A stretch of 64,000 nt of DNA from Clostridium sp. 26_21 (GCA_001915995.1 MNRO01000019.1:163987-227986); one strand, 5' to 3'. Counted from the stretch's first letter, positions 42,052 through 51,460 are shown. Made by a program: numbers and translations. The notes: a model not told the origin generated them from the letters alone.

Positions 42052-43266
42052 GTGAATAACAATAAAAAGCTAAAAATGAAAGAAGTCGGAAATGAATATA
42101 TGGAACAATATAACGACCTTTTAAGATATGTTTTTCAAGTAACTGATCAAGAATTAGATTCAATTGATTGGGAAGAAAAAGAAATAATTAGAGCAAAATT
42201 TCCTACATTTCAAAGAGCAGAAGTAATTGGCTGGTTTGACGGAGATACATTAGTATCACAAGTTGCAGTATATCCAATGAAAATAAGAATATTTAATAAA
42301 ACATATAATATGGGAGGACTTACAGGAGTAGGAACATATCCTGAATATTCAAATCAAGGATTAATGCACAAATTATTAGAAACAGCATTGAAGAAAATGA
42401 AAGAAAATGGTCAATATATTTCATATTTATATCCATATTCTATACCATATTATAGAAGAAAAGGTTGGGAAATCGTATCAAATAAAATTACATATGAAAT
42501 AAGTGATTACCAATTACCTAAAAATCATCAAGTGTCAGGAAATGTAAAAAGAGTAAAATATGATAGTGAAGAACTAAAAGAAACTTATGAAAAATTTGCA
42601 ATGCACACAAATGGAGCTATTTTAAGAGATGATTTAGCATGGAATGAATACTGGTTATGGGATCCTGATGATATGATGGCAGCAATTTATTATAATAAAA
42701 ATGGTGAACCAGATGGATATGTTATATATTGGATATCTGAAGAAATATTTCATATAAAAGATATGATATTTAATAATGAAGAAGCAAGAATAGGTTTGTG
42801 GAATTTCATTTCAGCACATTTTTCTATGATTGATAAAGTAGAAGGAAATACATACACAGATGAAAAATTATCGTTTTTATTAGAAGATTCAAGTATAAAA
42901 GAAACTATATCACCATATTTTATGGCAAGAATTGTTGATTTTGTTGGATTTATGAAAGAATACAGATTTAAAAAAAGTCATAATGAAAATAGAACTTGGA
43001 AATTTGTACTTACAGATCCAATGCTTGAAGAAAATCAAGGAACATTTTGTATTAATATAGATAAAGATGGAAAGGCAAAAGTTGAAAAAATTAACGAAAC
43101 ATGTAATGATGAGATTAGTATACAAACAATGACTACAATGCTTATGGGGTACAAAAGACCAGAATATTTATATAAGATAGGAAGAATTAAAACAGATAAG
43201 AAAATTGTAGAAATGCTTGAAAATTCTGTAAAACAAGATGTACCATATATATCAGATTATTTTTAA
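42052..43266 (+). CDS. Eis-type GNAT N-acetyltransferase
   Basis: A 404-residue protein with the layout of the Eis family: an N-terminal GNAT domain with the acetyl-CoA loop PEYSNQGLMHKLL and LYPYSIPYYRRKGWE, a second degenerate GNAT domain and a sterol-carrier-like C-terminal domain that ends with a Phe at the active site (SDYF). Eis relatives acetylate aminoglycosides or lysine side chains; the natural substrate here is unknown. The start is a GTG behind AAGGAGG. Confidence 0.85.
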   Translation: MNNNKKLKMKEVGNEYMEQYNDLLRYVFQVTDQELDSIDWEEKEIIRAKFPTFQRAEVIGWFDGDTLVSQVAVYPMKIRIFNKTYNMGGLTGVGTYPEYSNQGLMHKLLETALKKMKENGQYISYLYPYSIPYYRRKGWEIVSNKITYEISDYQLPKNHQVSGNVKRVKYDSEELKETYEKFAMHTNGAILRDDLAWNEYWLWDPDDMMAAIYYNKNGEPDGYVIYWISEEIFHIKDMIFNNEEARIGLWNFISAHFSMIDKVEGNTYTDEKLSFLLEDSSIKETISPYFMARIVDFVGFMKEYRFKKSHNENRTWKFVLTDPMLEENQGTFCINIDKDGKAKVEKINETCNDEISIQTMTTMLMGYKRPEYLYKIGRIKTDKKIVEMLENSVKQDVPYISDYF

Positions 43267-43279
43267 AATATAAAAAATA

Positions 43280-43308
43280 TTGACTATATCCTAAATAAGG
43301 AGTATAAT
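43280..43308 (+). promoter_or_regulatory. Promoter of the WHH nuclease gene
   Basis: TTGACT (43280-43285), 17 bases, TATAAT (43303-43308). Confidence 0.75.
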
Positions 43309-43363
43309 AATAAAGTTAACTTTTGGTAAGGCTCGCAAACATAAATATGTAGGAGGAAAAAAT

Positions 43364-44122
43364 ATGCGAGAAGTTGTTTTTATCACTAGCATAGTATTAT
43401 CAATTCTGGAAATTTGGTTATCAATTAAATTAATTTTGCGGAAGAAAAATAATTATGCCCAAACAAGTGAAATTTTATTATCATTTGTAGTACAATCTCT
43501 TTATTTAGAAGCATTGCACGTGAATTGGTGGAAAATTATTGTTTGTATCCTAGTGCAGTATATTGGAGTAAAGTTTTTTCTGTTAATTTTTATGATAATT
43601 ATAAGAGAAGGTAGTTTCTATATTATTAAAAGATTAGCAAAAGAAAAACGGAAAAGACAAAAAACTTGGTTTACAGAGATTTTTGGAAATTCTAAAAAAT
43701 TAAAAAAAGTCAAAGAAATCAATCAAATTAATTATTTTCCTAGATTAAAACTTGGACTTCCTGGTATGGCAAATCAAATTCATGGAGTAACTAAAGTACA
43801 TTTTGACAGTAAAGGTTTTCCAATCTTTAAATCGAAGTACAAAGTAAGACTAAAAATTACTGACTATCGGAAATCAAGAAGTTATCATTTTCTTATCTGC
43901 AATAAAAAACTGTATAAAGATGTTCGAACAAATACTCGACTGAGACAAAAACTCAATCTTTCAAAAAATGACATAAAAGCATTAGAAATTGGAGAAACTC
44001 CAAAAAATTATGTTTGGCATCATCATCAGAATCCTGGTGTTTTACAGTTAGTGGATAGAAAAACACACGAAAAAACATTCCACAAAGGTGGATTCTCAAT
44101 TTGGGGAGGTAAGGACAACTGA
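43364..44122 (+). CDS. Membrane-anchored HNH/Endo VII-type nuclease (WHH toxin-like)
   Basis: A 252-residue protein. Residues 1 to about 90 contain two or three hydrophobic segments; a basic linker follows. The last 60 residues include YVWHHHQNPGVLQLV (W218, H219-H221) and FHKGGFSIWGG, the pattern of the WHH/SHH group of HNH/Endo VII nucleases that form the C-terminal tips of polymorphic toxins. A segment around HGVTKVHFDSKGFPIF resembles the pre-toxin part. No immunity gene is recognisable next door. GGAGG, a strong promoter and a strong terminator make it a solitary unit, with codon use less AT-rich than neighbours. Confidence 0.72.
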   Translation: MREVVFITSIVLSILEIWLSIKLILRKKNNYAQTSEILLSFVVQSLYLEALHVNWWKIIVCILVQYIGVKFFLLIFMIIIREGSFYIIKRLAKEKRKRQKTWFTEIFGNSKKLKKVKEINQINYFPRLKLGLPGMANQIHGVTKVHFDSKGFPIFKSKYKVRLKITDYRKSRSYHFLICNKKLYKDVRTNTRLRQKLNLSKNDIKALEIGETPKNYVWHHHQNPGVLQLVDRKTHEKTFHKGGFSIWGGKDN

Positions 44123-44127
44123 ATAGC

Positions 44128-44169
44128 AAAAACTCATGTTTTACAGAAATGTATTACATGAGTTTTTTT
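44128..44169 (+). terminator. Strong intrinsic terminator of the nuclease gene
   Basis: AAAAACTCATGT pairs with ACATGAGTTTTT, with more pairing in the loop, followed by TTT. Confidence 0.85.
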
Positions 44170-44179
44170 ACTTTTTGCA

Positions 44180-44206
44180 GAAAAACTCAAATTGGTAGAG
44201 AACAAA
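44180..44206. repeat. Dispersed repeat, copy 2
   Basis: A near-identical copy of 33350-33375: GAAAAACTCAAATTGG then TAGAGAACAAA. It directly follows the nuclease terminator, as copy 1 follows the bactofilin units. Confidence 0.65.
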
Positions 44207-44249
44207 GGGCAGCTATGTTATTTTGTTATAAACATTAATAAATTTTTAA

Positions 44250-44278
44250 TTGTTTTACTTATAAATAAGAGATATAAT
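44250..44278 (+). promoter_or_regulatory. Promoter of the DUF1287 gene
   Basis: TTGTTT (44250-44255), 17 bases, TATAAT (44273-44278). Confidence 0.5.
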
Positions 44279-44300
44279 TTAGACAAAAGGAGATGGTTGA

Positions 44301-44948
44301 ATGAAAAAGAAAATATTAATTTTTATAATATTGGTAATTTTTATAATAATTTCTTTTGCATTCTTATATTTATTTAATTTTATACCACATAGAAAATATA
44401 CTAATAAAGATTTTGGAATAGAAGATTATATAAGTAAAACAGATAAAGATGGAGATGGTATAGATGATCAAACAGATATATTAGAAAATGTAAGAAAATA
44501 TATTGCAACAAAGCCTAAATATAAAAGCAAATATTATAATACAGGATACCCAAATGATGAATATGGAGTATGTACAGATGTAGTTGGTTTTGGATTATTG
44601 GGAGCTGGATATAATTTACAAGAACTTGTAAATGCAGATATTGTTGAACATCAATCACAATATAATATAGAAAAAATAGACAAAAACATTGATTTTAGGA
44701 GAGTTAGAAATTTGAAAGTATATTTTGATAATAATGCAATTTCATTAACAACAGACATAAAAGATTTTAAAGAATGGCAAGGTGGAGATATTATTGTATT
44801 TAAAAATCATATAGGAATTATATCTGATAAAAGAAATAAAAATGGAACACCATTTATTATACATCATGCTAGTCCAGTTCAAAGGGCATATGAGGAAGAT
44901 ATACTTGAAGTAAAAACAGATATTATTGGACATTATAGAATAAGTTAA
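44301..44948 (+). CDS. DUF1287 membrane-anchored papain-like protein
   Basis: A 215-residue protein: N-terminal helix (about 4-26), an acidic DKDGDGIDDQTD stretch like a calcium loop, then YGVCTDVVGFGLLGAGY with the probable catalytic Cys and GGDIIVFKNHIGIIS with the probable His, followed by IIHHASPVQ. These are the landmarks of DUF1287 (NlpC-like fold), exported proteins presumed to act on the cell wall. It is monocistronic. Confidence 0.82.
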   Translation: MKKKILIFIILVIFIIISFAFLYLFNFIPHRKYTNKDFGIEDYISKTDKDGDGIDDQTDILENVRKYIATKPKYKSKYYNTGYPNDEYGVCTDVVGFGLLGAGYNLQELVNADIVEHQSQYNIEKIDKNIDFRRVRNLKVYFDNNAISLTTDIKDFKEWQGGDIIVFKNHIGIISDKRNKNGTPFIIHHASPVQRAYEEDILEVKTDIIGHYRIS

Positions 44949-44971
44949 GACAGAGTTAATTCTCTGTCTTA
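44946..44971. terminator. Bidirectional terminator
   Basis: TAAGACAGAG pairs with CTCTGTCTTA; it overlaps both the DUF1287 stop codon and the end of the convergent TetR gene. Confidence 0.8.
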
Positions 44972-45574
44972 TTTGTTCTTCAAAATATTAATAATAATAT
45001 TAATAACCTCAGACTTCATAACATCATAATCAATTTGAGAATGTTTATGATAAACAACTTCGTGGCATAAATTATCAACAATACCAATAATAATATGTAC
45101 TTTCTCTCTTAAATGAGAAGGAGGAATATTATTATTTTTTAATAAAGAAACAATCTTTTCAGACATTTCAAACTCATTATTTTTAAAAATTTCAGCAACA
45201 TCTTCATCAAGATGAGATAAAGCAATAAGTTCTTCATGAGCCTTTTTAGACATAGTATGTTTATTGATAAAACTATCAATAACATTATTTAAAACATTCT
45301 TTAAATTTGATATTTCGATTTTTTCATTTTCTAAAATATTAATCATAGGGAACATAATACTATTAGAATATTGTTTAATACCTTCAATTAAAATATCTTT
45401 TTTATCTGAAAAATATTGATAAATAATACCAGTTGAAACTCCAGCAGATTCTGCAATTTCTGGAGTAGTAGTATTATAATAACCTTTTTCACAAATTAAT
45501 TCAAAACCTTTTTCAATTATCTTGTTTCTTTTTTCAATAGACCTTTTTTGAGTTGGAATTCTTATTTCTGACAT
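44969..45574 (-). CDS. TetR/AcrR-family transcriptional repressor
   Basis: A 201-residue regulator with the N-terminal helix-turn-helix domain ICEKGYYNTTTPEIAESAGV followed by GIIYQYFSDKKDIL, and a helical ligand-binding domain. It is divergent from an ABC ATPase/permease pair and separated from it by 209 bases containing two face-to-face promoters and dyads, so it most likely represses that exporter and itself until an inducer binds. The ribosome binding site is GAGGTGA. Confidence 0.9.
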   Translation of the reverse strand: MSEIRIPTQKRSIEKRNKIIEKGFELICEKGYYNTTTPEIAESAGVSTGIIYQYFSDKKDILIEGIKQYSNSIMFPMINILENEKIEISNLKNVLNNVIDSFINKHTMSKKAHEELIALSHLDEDVAEIFKNNEFEMSEKIVSLLKNNNIPPSHLREKVHIIIGIVDNLCHEVVYHKHSQIDYDVMKSEVINIIINILKNK

Positions 45575-45597
45575 TAAAAATCACCTCTGTAAAATCA

Positions 45598-45626
45598 ATT
45601 ATATATTGAAAAAGATAAAAAGTCAA
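45598..45626 (-). promoter_or_regulatory. Promoter of the tetR gene
   Basis: On the minus strand TTGACT (45621-45626), 17 bases, TATAAT (45598-45603). A TCAAT-tatat-ATTGA dyad (45595-45609) covers the -10 region. Confidence 0.7.
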
Positions 45627-45656
45627 TTATAAACATGAAAAACATTTCATATTATA

Positions 45657-45685
45657 TTGACATTTATTCAATAAATTAATATAAT
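45657..45685 (+). promoter_or_regulatory. Promoter of the ABC operon with putative TetR operator
   Basis: TTGACA (45657-45662), 17 bases, TATAAT (45680-45685), exact consensus. The spacer holds the perfect dyad TTTATT-C-AATAAA (45663-45675), a likely operator. Confidence 0.75.
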
Positions 45686-45783
45686 GATGGCAAATGTGAA
45701 ATAAGTTTCAGATTGGGTGTATAAAGAAATACTATAAGATAGTAAATATAAATTATACGCCTTAAAGAAAGTAAGGAGGATAT

Positions 45784-46494
45784 ATGAAAAAAATAGTAGA
45801 ATTAAAAAATGTAAGTAAAACTTATAACACAGGAGATACAGAATTTAAAGCATTAGACAATATTGATTTGTCAATAAACAAAGGAGAATTTGTTGTTATA
45901 TTAGGACCATCAGGAGCTGGTAAATCAACATTATTAAACTTAATTGGAGGAATGGATACACCAACAAGTGGAAGCATCAAAATAGATGGAGAAGAAATTT
46001 CAAAATATAATGAAAACCAATTAAGTGAATACAGAGCAGAAAATATAGGATTTATATTTCAATTTTATAACATTTTGCCAACATTAACAGTATTAGAAAA
46101 TGTGGAATTAATAAAAGATGTTGTAAGAAATGGAAATGATAGTATAGAAGCGATAAAAGCAGTAGGACTTGAGAAACATATAAATAAATTTCCAAACCAA
46201 TTATCAGGAGGAGAACAACAAAGAGTATCTATTGCAAGAGCCATTGCAAAAAATCCAAAATTATTATTATGTGATGAACCAACAGGAGCATTAGATTCAA
46301 AAACAGGTGTAGAAGTATTAAAATTATTAAAAAAACAATGTGATGGAAATAATGGAGAAAATACAGTGATAATAGTAACACATAATAGTTTATTTGCAGA
46401 TATTGCAGACACAGTAATAAGAGTAAAGAACGGAAAAATAGAAAGTGTAACAGCCAACCAAAATCCAAAGAAAATAGAGGAGGTAAGTTGGTAA
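45784..46494 (+). CDS. ABC transporter ATP-binding protein (LolD/MacB type)
   Basis: A 236-residue ATPase with Walker A GPSGAGKST, signature LSGGEQQRVSIARA, Walker B LLLCDEPTGALD and VTHN. It belongs to the group that pairs with FtsX-like permeases. The next gene, its permease, starts on the last base of this stop codon, so the pair is translationally coupled. TetR control is inferred. Confidence 0.92.
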   Translation: MKKIVELKNVSKTYNTGDTEFKALDNIDLSINKGEFVVILGPSGAGKSTLLNLIGGMDTPTSGSIKIDGEEISKYNENQLSEYRAENIGFIFQFYNILPTLTVLENVELIKDVVRNGNDSIEAIKAVGLEKHINKFPNQLSGGEQQRVSIARAIAKNPKLLLCDEPTGALDSKTGVEVLKLLKKQCDGNNGENTVIIVTHNSLFADIADTVIRVKNGKIESVTANQNPKKIEEVSW

Positions 46495-48788
46495 TGAGCA
46501 AATTAAATAAAAAAGTATTAAGAGATATAAAGCAAAACAAAATGCAATTTTTTAATATTTTTATAATGGTATTTCTAGGAGTATTTGTATTTGCTGGAAT
46601 ACATGCATATATGGATGGAATGGATGTTAGTGCAAGCAAATACTATGAATCTAATAATTTTGAGGATTTATGGCTTACAGGAGAAAATTTCACAACTCAA
46701 GATTTAGAAGATGTAAAGAAAATAGAAAATGTAAAAAATGCTGAAAGACAATTAATAATCAATACAGAACTAGAAAATCATAAAGATGTAACATTAGAGA
46801 CTATTTTTATAGAATCAAATGGAATTGCCAAATTATATGCGGTAGAAGGAGAAGAATTTCAAAAAGATAAAAAAGGTCTATGGCTTGATAGTTATTTAGC
46901 TAAAAATCTTAATTTAAAAGTTGGAGATGAAATAAGTTTAAAATATAAAGATTACACAATTACAGAAAAAATATTAGGATTGGTTACATCACCAGATCAT
47001 GTTTATTTTGTAAAAGATGATTCAGCAATATTTCCAACACATAAAGATTATGGATTTGTATATTTATCATCAAATGAATTTCCAATAGAAGGATATGAGA
47101 TATTTAATCAGATAATAGTAGATGTTGATAATACAGATAAATTAGAAGAAACAAAAACAAATATTGAAAATAATATAAAATCTGCAATGGCAGTAACAGA
47201 TAGAGAATCATGTTTTTCTTATAAAGGATATAATTCAGAAATAGAAGAAGGATCAACATATTCAAGTGTATTTACACTATTATTCTTATTTATAGCAATA
47301 TTATCTGTTGTAACAACAATGAATAGATTTGTAAAAAAGCAAAGAACACAAATAGGAACATTAAAAGCATTAGGGTTTAAAAATGGCAAAATTATAAAAC
47401 ATTATGTAAGTTATGGATTTTACATAAGCTTAATAGCAGCAATATTAGGGATTATTGCAGGAAGATTTATACTTGGAGGATTTTTCTTAAATATGGAAAT
47501 GTCATATTTTGAAATACCAGTATATAGTACAATAATAATTCCGGAAGTTTACTATTTAGCAGTGATTGTAGTTGTTTTAATAACAGCTGTAACATATTTA
47601 TCATGTAGAAGAATTTTAAAAGAGCCAGCAGTAGAATCATTAAGAGTTGAAGTGCCAAAAGTAAAAAGTACAAAATTTGATTTAACAACAAAAGGAATAT
47701 TTAAAAAATCATCTATTTCAACAAGATGGAACTTAAGAGATATAGGCAGAAATAAAAGCAGAAGTCTAATGGCTATTGTTGGAATAATTGGTTGTACAAT
47801 GCTTATAGTATGTGCATTTGGAATGTTAGACACAATGAATTCATATTTGAATTGGGAATTTGATATAATTAATAAATTTGAATATAAAATTTCATTAGAA
47901 AATAATTATACAGATGAGGAATTAAAAGCATTAGAAGAAAAATATGGAAATGCAACTAGTCAATCTTTAGGAATAGAATTAAAAATAGATGATAAAAAAG
48001 AAACAAACTCAATAGTAGTAAATGATGCAAAAGATTATTTAAAATATACAGATCATAATAAAAACTATATTGATTTAAAAGATGATGGTATATATATTAC
48101 AGAAAAATTAGCTGAAAAATATAACTTTAAAATTGGTGATAGCATAACTTGGCATATATTTGGAGATGATACATGGTATACTAGTAAAATAGTAGGATTA
48201 AATCGTGACCCACAAAGTCAAATTTTAAATATGACAAAAACATATTATAAAAGTTTAGGGCTAAAATATAGAGCAGATTCAATTTATACAAATTCAGATT
48301 TAAGCGATGTAAAAACATTAGCAGGTGTAGATACAATACAAAATATATCAAATTTAAAATCTGGAATGGAAAGTATGATGCAAACAGTAAAAACTATGGT
48401 TATATTATTGATTGTTGTTTCAGCAATATTAGGATTTGTTATTATATATAATTTAGGAATATTGTCATTTACAGAGAAGCAATATCAATTTGCAACATTA
48501 AAGGTTTTAGGATTTAAAAATAAACAAATAAAGAAAATTTTCATAAAGCAAAATCTATGGCTTTCAATAATAGGAATAATTATAGGATTACCACTTGGAT
48601 ATTTTATGATAGATTACATATTCAAATCAGCACTTGGAGATAATTATGATTTTTCAGCAACAATTAAATGGATTTCATATTTATGTTCTACAATTGGAAG
48701 TTTAATAGTATCACTATTTGTAAATAAAATTCTATCAAGAAAAGTAAATACAATCGATATGGTATCAAGCTTAAAAGGAAATGAATAG
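46494..48788 (+). CDS. FtsX-like ABC transporter permease (764 aa)
   Basis: One N-terminal helix (about 20-40), a large outside domain, a first FtsX core of three helices (about 255-370 with IGTLKALGFKNGKI), another helix and outside region, and a second FtsX core near the C-terminus (FATLKVLGFKNKQI). This double-core layout is typical of putative exporters of lipids, peptides or drugs. I start at the ATG at 46494, which overlaps the ATPase stop by one base, with GAGG upstream. Confidence 0.88.
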   Translation: MSKLNKKVLRDIKQNKMQFFNIFIMVFLGVFVFAGIHAYMDGMDVSASKYYESNNFEDLWLTGENFTTQDLEDVKKIENVKNAERQLIINTELENHKDVTLETIFIESNGIAKLYAVEGEEFQKDKKGLWLDSYLAKNLNLKVGDEISLKYKDYTITEKILGLVTSPDHVYFVKDDSAIFPTHKDYGFVYLSSNEFPIEGYEIFNQIIVDVDNTDKLEETKTNIENNIKSAMAVTDRESCFSYKGYNSEIEEGSTYSSVFTLLFLFIAILSVVTTMNRFVKKQRTQIGTLKALGFKNGKIIKHYVSYGFYISLIAAILGIIAGRFILGGFFLNMEMSYFEIPVYSTIIIPEVYYLAVIVVVLITAVTYLSCRRILKEPAVESLRVEVPKVKSTKFDLTTKGIFKKSSISTRWNLRDIGRNKSRSLMAIVGIIGCTMLIVCAFGMLDTMNSYLNWEFDIINKFEYKISLENNYTDEELKALEEKYGNATSQSLGIELKIDDKKETNSIVVNDAKDYLKYTDHNKNYIDLKDDGIYITEKLAEKYNFKIGDSITWHIFGDDTWYTSKIVGLNRDPQSQILNMTKTYYKSLGLKYRADSIYTNSDLSDVKTLAGVDTIQNISNLKSGMESMMQTVKTMVILLIVVSAILGFVIIYNLGILSFTEKQYQFATLKVLGFKNKQIKKIFIKQNLWLSIIGIIIGLPLGYFMIDYIFKSALGDNYDFSATIKWISYLCSTIGSLIVSLFVNKILSRKVNTIDMVSSLKGNE

Positions 48789-48803
48789 AAAAGAGATGAA
48801 AAA

Positions 48804-49580
48804 ATGGAACTTGTAGTAGGATTAGCAATACCTTTTTTAGGAACAACATTAGGTTCTGCAATGGTATTTTTCATGAAAAATAAAATGAGTCAAAAAGTAG
48901 AAAAAATATTACTTGGATTTGCTTCAGGTGTTATGATTGCAGCATCAATATGGTCTTTATTAATACCATCAATAGATATGGCAGAAAATCAAGGTGTGGT
49001 TCCATGGATTCCAGCAACAATAGGATTTTTAGCAGGAATGTTGTTTTTATTAATTTTAGATAGTGTTATTCCACACTTACATTTAGAAAGTGATAAGCCA
49101 GAAGGAATAAAATCTAAATTAAAGAAAACAACAATGATGGTATTAGCAGTAACATTGCATAATATTCCAGAAGGAATGGCTGTTGGTGTAACATTTGCTG
49201 GTGCATTAATCGGAAATACTGGAATTGCAATGACAAGTGCATTCGCATTAGCAATTGGAATAGCAATACAAAACTTTCCAGAAGGCGCAATTATATCAAT
49301 GCCATTAAAAAGTGAAGGAGTAACAAAGCCAAAAGCATTTCTATATGGAATGTTTTCCGGAATTGTTGAACCAATTGGAGCAATTTTGACAATATTATTA
49401 ACAAATATAATAGTTCCAATATTACCATATTTATTATCATTTGCGGCAGGTGCAATGATATATGTGGTTGTAGAAGAATTAATACCAGAATCACAAGCTG
49501 GAGAACATTCAAATATAGGAACTGTTGGTGTTGCAATCGGATTTGTAATTATGATGATTTTAGATGTTGCATTAGGATAA
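48804..49580 (+). CDS. ZIP-family metal transporter (ZupT-like)
   Basis: A 258-residue membrane protein with about eight helices. The metal-site helices HNIPEGMAVGV and NFPEGAIIS are diagnostic of ZIP transporters, which move Zn(II) or other divalent metals into the cytoplasm. It follows the ABC permease by 15 bases and may share its TetR-controlled transcript. The next gene has its own promoter. Confidence 0.92.
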   Translation: MELVVGLAIPFLGTTLGSAMVFFMKNKMSQKVEKILLGFASGVMIAASIWSLLIPSIDMAENQGVVPWIPATIGFLAGMLFLLILDSVIPHLHLESDKPEGIKSKLKKTTMMVLAVTLHNIPEGMAVGVTFAGALIGNTGIAMTSAFALAIGIAIQNFPEGAIISMPLKSEGVTKPKAFLYGMFSGIVEPIGAILTILLTNIIVPILPYLLSFAAGAMIYVVVEELIPESQAGEHSNIGTVGVAIGFVIMMILDVALG

Positions 49581-49582
49581 TA

Positions 49583-49611
49583 TTGACATTATTTTTATAA
49601 ATAATTATAAT
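49583..49611 (+). promoter_or_regulatory. Perfect consensus promoter of gpmA
   Basis: TTGACA (49583-49588), 17 bases, TATAAT (49606-49611). Confidence 0.85.
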
Positions 49612-49647
49612 ATGATTGAAAAATGTAAGAAAGGAATGTGATTAAAA

Positions 49648-50346
49648 ATGATTAAATTAGTATTAGTAAGACATGGTCAAAGTATGTGGAATTTAGAAAA
49701 TAAATTCACAGGATGGACAGATGTTGAATTATCAGAAAAAGGAGTAGAAGAAGCGAAAGAGGCAGGAAAAGTATTAAAAGAACAAGGATTTCATTTTGAT
49801 TTAGCATTTACATCTGTTTTAAAAAGAGCTGAAAATACACTTGACTACATTTTGAAGGAAATGGGAGAAGAGAATATAGAAATAAAAAGAAGTTGGAAAT
49901 TAAATGAAAGACATTATGGTGCATTACAAGGATTAAATAAAGACGAAACAAAAGAAAAATATGGTGCAGAACAAGTTCTTTTATGGAGAAGAAGTACAAA
50001 TGTAAGACCACCAGAATTAGAAGAAGCAGATCCAAGATATCCAGGAAATGATCCAAAATATAAAGATTTAACAAAAGACGAATTACCAAAAACAGAGAAT
50101 TTAATAGATACAATTAAAAGAGTTGTTGAATATTGGGATTCAGACATTAAACCAGAATTAGAAAAAGGTAAAAAGGTTATTATAGCAGCACATGGAAATA
50201 GTTTAAGAGGACTTATAAAATATCTAGATAACATGAGTGATGAGGATGTTATAAAACTAGAATTACAAACAGGAAATCCAATTTGTTATGAATTAGATGA
50301 CAATTTAAAACCAATTAGACATTATTATTTAAAAGAACAAAAATAA
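49648..50346 (+). CDS. gpmA: 2,3-bisphosphoglycerate-dependent phosphoglycerate mutase
   Basis: A 232-residue glycolytic enzyme that interconverts 3- and 2-phosphoglycerate. The phosphohistidine motif VRHGQSMWN, the [15 protein letters not shown] segment, [13 protein letters not shown] and [10 protein letters not shown] with the second catalytic His are all present. It has a consensus promoter, as expected for a highly expressed gene, and lies next to an aldolase gene. Confidence 0.95.
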   Translation: MIKLVLVRHGQSMWNLENKFTGWTDVELSEKGVEEAKEAGKVLKEQGFHFDLAFTSVLKRAENTLDYILKEMGEENIEIKRSWKLNERHYGALQGLNKDETKEKYGAEQVLLWRRSTNVRPPELEEADPRYPGNDPKYKDLTKDELPKTENLIDTIKRVVEYWDSDIKPELEKGKKVIIAAHGNSLRGLIKYLDNMSDEDVIKLELQTGNPICYELDDNLKPIRHYYLKEQK

Positions 50347-50383
50347 TAAATTGTATATAAAATAAAATTTAGTGAGATAATAG

Positions 50384-50412
50384 TTGAAAAAGGATAATTT
50401 TTGTGATATAAA
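50384..50412 (+). promoter_or_regulatory. Promoter of the aldolase gene
   Basis: TTGAAA (50384-50389), 17 bases, TATAAA (50407-50412). Confidence 0.55.
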
Positions 50413-50459
50413 GTTTGTAGTACAAAATACTAAATTTTATTAAAAGGTAGGTAGTAAAG

Positions 50460-51347
50460 ATGAATAATGAAATGTATGAAATTATGAAAGACAAAAGAGG
50501 ATTTATTGCAGCATTAGACCAAAGTGGTGGAAGTAGCAGTAAAACATTAAAAGCTTATGGAATACCAGAAACAGCTTATAGTACTGAAGAAGAAATGTTT
50601 GATTTAATACATGAAATGAGAAAAAGAGTATTTACAAGTAAATCATTCACAAATGAACATATAATTGGAGCAATATTATTTGAAAAAACAATGCTTTCAA
50701 AAGTAAATGGAGAATTTACAGCAGATTACTTATGGAATGAAAAGAAAATAGTATCATTCTTAAAAGTTGATAAAGGATTAGCAGAACAAAACAATGGTGT
50801 TAAATTAATGAAACCAATTCCAGAACTTGAAACAGAATTAAAAGAAGCAGTAGAAAAACATGTATTTGGAACAAAAATGAGATCAGTAATTTATGAACCA
50901 AATGTAGAAGGAATAAAAGCAATAGTTGCACAACAATTTGAATTTGCAAAAATAATATGTGATGCTGGATTAGTTCCAATTATTGAACCAGAAGTAGATA
51001 TAAATGCTCCTGAAAAAGAAAAATGTGAAGAAATATTAAAAGCAGAAATAATCGAAAGATTAAATACATGGAATAAAGAAGATAAAATTATGTTTAAATT
51101 CACAATTCCAACAGTTGCAAATCATTATATAGATTTATATGATTATGAATGTGTTGTAAGAATAGTAGCACTTTCAGGTGGATATGATATAGATAAAGCA
51201 GTTGAATTACTTGCTAAAAATAATAGAATGATTGCAAGTTTCTCAAGAGCATTATTACAAGATTTAAATGCAAATCAATCACAAGAAGAATTTGATCAAA
51301 AATTACATGATGTAATAGTTAAAATTTATGATGCTTCAATATCATAG
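50460..51347 (+). CDS. fda: Class I fructose-1,6-bisphosphate aldolase
   Basis: A 295-residue Schiff-base aldolase of glycolysis/gluconeogenesis. FIAALDQSGGSSSKTLKAYG at the start, GAILFEKTM, VPIIEPEVDI and KFTIPT (Lys of the Schiff base) match the Staphylococcus-type class I enzyme. Length is normal. It is monocistronic, between its own promoter and terminator. Confidence 0.93.
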   Translation: MNNEMYEIMKDKRGFIAALDQSGGSSSKTLKAYGIPETAYSTEEEMFDLIHEMRKRVFTSKSFTNEHIIGAILFEKTMLSKVNGEFTADYLWNEKKIVSFLKVDKGLAEQNNGVKLMKPIPELETELKEAVEKHVFGTKMRSVIYEPNVEGIKAIVAQQFEFAKIICDAGLVPIIEPEVDINAPEKEKCEEILKAEIIERLNTWNKEDKIMFKFTIPTVANHYIDLYDYECVVRIVALSGGYDIDKAVELLAKNNRMIASFSRALLQDLNANQSQEEFDQKLHDVIVKIYDASIS

Positions 51348-51356
51348 AATATGAGT

Positions 51357-51397
51357 AAAAAAACATTATATTTATAATTTAGATATAATGTTTTTTT
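51357..51397 (+). terminator. Intrinsic terminator of the aldolase gene
   Basis: AAAAAACATTATAT pairs with ATATAATGTTTTTT, followed by more T. Confidence 0.85.
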
Positions 51398-51431
51398 ATG
51401 TCCATATAATTACATAAAGTATTTACAGAAG

Positions 51432-51460
51432 TTGACAAAAGCCTAAAAAAATGGTAAAAT
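51432..51460 (+). promoter_or_regulatory. Promoter of the 51495 gene
   Basis: TTGACA (51432-51437), 17 bases, TAAAAT (51455-51460). Confidence 0.7.

Noticed and set aside
44192..44377. 61-codon frame overlapping the DUF1287 start
   Set aside because: It overlaps the promoter and coding start of a clear gene and has biased Asn/Phe composition.
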